A DNA stretch of 64,000 nucleotides, taken from an uncultured bacterium (lineage in GTDB: Bacteria; Bacillota; Clostridia; Lachnospirales; Lachnospiraceae). The stretch spans positions 69,341 to 133,340 of the forward strand of contig CAOKFN010000005.1 of NCBI GenBank assembly GCA_948467735.1, written 5' to 3'. Positions 62,125 through 64,000 of this stretch are shown piece after piece (positions within the stretch are counted from its first letter, which is position 1; each line of letters begins with the position of its first letter). The notes under the pieces were generated by a model, which did no database searches, had not been told where the DNA came from, and saw nothing but the letters and a program-made list of their open reading frames with translations. Position numbers and translations under genes: made by a program.

Positions 62125-63031
62125 AAAGGATGTGAGAGTGCAGGCGCGCAGCATGAAAATCTGCTGGGGCGTGTTTGCCTATGAACTGATACTGGCGCTT
62201 GTCTTTTTCTTTGCCATGATGATTATTCAGCAGGAGAGCCGGTATTCCACCAACAATATCTATAGTTCCATGGTGTGGCTTTACCCGGTGCTTGCGGTGA
62301 CGCAGATTGTGATTCTGGCCGTGGTGGTGCCGGTCAGGACGGCTTCCTCCATATCGGGGGAGAAGGAACGCCAGACCTTTGACATTATGATGACCACTGG
62401 CATGACGCCGTTTTCGGTGGTTTTGGGGAAAGTCACAACGGCGATTGTGCAGAGTATGTTTTTTGTGACTGCCAGTATGCCGATCATGGCCCTTTCGTTT
62501 ATCATCGGGGGAATGTCATGGAGTTATCTGTTCTGGTTCCTTGGAATTGCGATTCTGGTGTCGGTGTTTTCGGCGAGTATCGGAATATTGTGTTCTTCTC
62601 TCTGTAAAAAAAGCATCAGCGCGGTGATTATGACCTATGGATTTTATCTGATTTTCTGTCTGGCCACCCTGATGCCTTATCTGATCTATGTGATTGTGGA
62701 GGAGAGCAGATATATGGGCGGGCAGACTTATAACGGCTTCGGAGAGAATTTATTCCTTTTTTTGATGCTGAATCCCATCGTATATGTGGCTGAGTTTTTC
62801 GCGCAGATTATGGCGGGAGAGTCTATGGTAAAGTCGTTTCTGGATTTGACGAATACGGGGCATGGCATGAGTCTGGCTTACCAAGCGGCTAAGGGGTATG
62901 GGTGGATGATTTTTTCCACGATCCTGTTCGCGGCGGTTTCTCTTCTCTTTCTCTGGCTCGCGGCCAGACATATCAATCTCCTCGGCGGACATAAGGGGAA
63001 AAAGGTTAAAGGGAAGAAAGACAGTATATAA
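62102..63031 (+). CDS. ABC-2-type transporter permease
   Basis: A 309-residue membrane protein with six predicted helices. MRLNPIVKKDVRVQARSMKI is the amphipathic N-terminus; SSISGEKERQTFDIMMTTGM is the coupling region conserved in ABC-2 permeases of this type; the second half has LFLFLMLNPIVYVAEFF. The C-terminus is Lys-rich. GGGAGGAAAAG precedes the ATG inside the ATPase gene. With the preceding ATPase it would export a lipid, polysaccharide or peptide. Confidence 0.88.
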   Translation: MRLNPIVKKDVRVQARSMKICWGVFAYELILALVFFFAMMIIQQESRYSTNNIYSSMVWLYPVLAVTQIVILAVVVPVRTASSISGEKERQTFDIMMTTGMTPFSVVLGKVTTAIVQSMFFVTASMPIMALSFIIGGMSWSYLFWFLGIAILVSVFSASIGILCSSLCKKSISAVIMTYGFYLIFCLATLMPYLIYVIVEESRYMGGQTYNGFGENLFLFLMLNPIVYVAEFFAQIMAGESMVKSFLDLTNTGHGMSLAYQAAKGYGWMIFSTILFAAVSLLFLWLAARHINLLGGHKGKKVKGKKDSI

Positions 63032-63077
63032 TCAATACAGGAAATGTCGGCATGGCCGGAAGCGCGAAAGGAGATTT

Positions 63078-63161
63078 ATGATGGCGCATCTGCGAAGAGG
63101 CGTGGAAGCTCTCAATGCCGGAAAAGGTGTGGAACATGATATTATTGAGGCGGACGAATGA
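63078..63161 (+). pseudogene. C-terminal remnant of a YefM/RelB-type antitoxin
   Basis: A 27-codon frame, AHLRRGVEALNAGKGVEHDI ending IEADE, which is the usual C-terminus of YefM/Phd-RelB antitoxins ('...D..AG....HEliE.D'). The N-terminal DNA-binding half is missing. AAAGGAG precedes it. It overlaps the toxin remnant by ATGA. Confidence 0.6.
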
Positions 63162-63259
63162 AAAAGGTCTGGTTTGACGAGGCATGGGAGGATTACATTT
63201 ACCGGATTAGGGGAGATGTGATGGAGATTGTGTCCTGCAAGGGGCATTATGAGGATTGA
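63158..63259 (+). pseudogene. YoeB-type toxin with an internal in-frame deletion
   Basis: A 33-residue frame whose start KKVWFDEAWEDY is the YoeB N-terminus and whose end YRIRGDVMEIVSCKGHYED is its C-terminus with the catalytic His-Tyr. Full-length YoeB is about 85 residues, so some 50 middle residues, including the catalytic Glu and Arg strand, were removed in frame. An inactive mRNA interferase relic. Confidence 0.68.
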
Positions 63260-63271
63260 AAAAGGCTGCTT

Positions 63272-64000
63272 ATGGATGAGAAAAAGGTTCTTCTGGAAGA
63301 AATCAAAAAGTGCAGAGTCAAGATAAACCTTGGGAAGATAATTGATTCTGGGATTGTGTCTGCGGCGGCGGGCGGAATCCTTGGGATGTTCTGCGAGCTG
63401 GCGTCCTTGTATTGGCAGTTTTATTATGTACATCTGGCGGCGGGGCTGTGCTTTGCGGGGGGACTGCTGGCGGGAATCGGCTATGGGATTTATAAGCGTG
63501 CGGATATGAGGCAGGCGGCGGGGCGGCTGGATTCGTTTGGGCTGAAAGAGCGTATGGTGACGGCGTATGAGCAGATTGAAAGAGAAGGAGCCTCTGCCGC
63601 GGGCGGAAGGGGGACTTCCGGAAAAGGGGCGGACTCCGCGGGAGGAGTGCGTTCTGTGGAAGGGGCGAATTTCACAGGAGGAGTGCATTCCATAGAAGGG
63701 GCGAATTCCACGGAAGGGGTGCAGTCTATGGAGGAAGAGCATTCCATGGAAGAGGAGCATTCCATGGAGTCCGAATTTGTGCGGATGCAGCGGCGGGACG
63801 CCCTTTTTCATTACGAACGGATTCGGGAGCAGATTAAGATATCGGTCCTGCCAGAGAAACGGCATGTGCTGGCATTGCTTTTGTCAGCGGCGGCGGTTAT
63901 CGGCATGGGGCTGCTTCCATCCCAAGTGAGGGACAGGGCGCAGGTGCAGCATCAGGTACAGGAACAGGCGGAGGAGGAGCTGAGGACGCTGGAGGAGTTT
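63272..64000 (+). CDS. membrane protein, 3' end beyond the window
   Basis: An open frame of 243 codons still open at the window edge. The start ATG has AAAGG upstream at 7 nt. Two transmembrane helices lie near residues 29-49 and 53-73 (YVHLAAGLCFAGGLLAGIGY), followed by a segment typical of this Lachnospiraceae family (MRQAAGRLDSFGLKERMVTAYE). Then comes a low-complexity spacer of repeats such as GGVHSIEGANSTEGVQSMEE and SMEEEHSME. A third helix (HVLALLLSAAAVIGMGLL) leads to a Gln/Glu-rich coiled coil. It probably belongs to the preceding ABC-2 operon. Family not recognised. Confidence 0.65.
   Translation, partial: MDEKKVLLEEIKKCRVKINLGKIIDSGIVSAAAGGILGMFCELASLYWQFYYVHLAAGLCFAGGLLAGIGYGIYKRADMRQAAGRLDSFGLKERMVTAYEQIEREGASAAGGRGTSGKGADSAGGVRSVEGANFTGGVHSIEGANSTEGVQSMEEEHSMEEEHSMESEFVRMQRRDALFHYERIREQIKISVLPEKRHVLALLLSAAAVIGMGLLPSQVRDRAQVQHQVQEQAEEELRTLEEF

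Overview
The window looks like a chromosome segment from an anaerobic Clostridia, most likely Lachnospiraceae. The basis is gene content rather than a marker: an ftsK/spoIIIE translocase next to a TepA-type ClpP homologue, formate-tetrahydrofolate ligase, an NfnAB-like flavoprotein pair, the two-subunit GlgC/GlgD glycogen enzyme of Firmicutes, strong AGGAGG ribosome binding sites and TTGNNN-N17-TATAAT promoters. I see no rRNA, tRNA, CRISPR array or complete insertion sequence.

Layout. 0-14.7 kb is mostly housekeeping: two small accessory genes, tepA, a reverse-strand Rpn-type nuclease gene set between tepA and ftsK, ftsK with a very long repeat-rich linker, fhs, a zinc-ribbon membrane protein, an NfnA/NfnB-like pair, a Dabb protein and another zinc-ribbon membrane protein. 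15.0-28.0 kb is a defence island: a type I restriction-modification operon (hsdM with an in-frame amber stop, hsdS, hsdR) into which an AT-rich three-gene cassette is inserted between hsdS and hsdR. That cassette is a PD-(D/E)xK-like effector, a small middle protein and a Rad50/ABC-type ATPase, the architecture of ABC-three-component (ABC-3C) systems. A GmrSD-like DUF262/HNH nuclease and two immunity-like genes follow. 28.2-32.5 kb starts with rlmH. A diverged copy of its 3' end recurs 1.85 kb downstream, as expected of SCC-like insertion at that site; the segment between holds an acetyltransferase and an Rpn nuclease, followed by more acetyltransferase, nuclease and broken Rpn genes.

32.5-45.4 kb: a chemoreceptor, a GLUG/LysM surface protein whose end lies in a small inverted-repeat element, an AraC regulator divergent from a double GH43 arabinosidase-like enzyme and a GH27 enzyme (plant glycan use), then glgD and glgC. 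45.6-49.5 kb: a FocA-type channel and four immunity-like genes without visible toxins. 49.7-55.3 kb: a MarR regulator with a promoter-operator, a 47-bp tandem repeat leader, a heterodimeric ABC exporter with complementary degenerate ATP sites, and a cytidylate-kinase-like gene. 55.3-64 kb: a lipoprotein, a GtrII-like membrane glycosyltransferase and an ABC-2-type operon, interrupted near its end by a decayed YefM/YoeB toxin-antitoxin pair, that runs off the window.

Small repeats recur: three ~100-bp elements with TTTATACTGC-type terminal inverted repeats, a two-copy palindrome, duplicated promoter blocks before two immunity genes, and three Rpn loci. All family names are from reading the sequence; no database search was possible.
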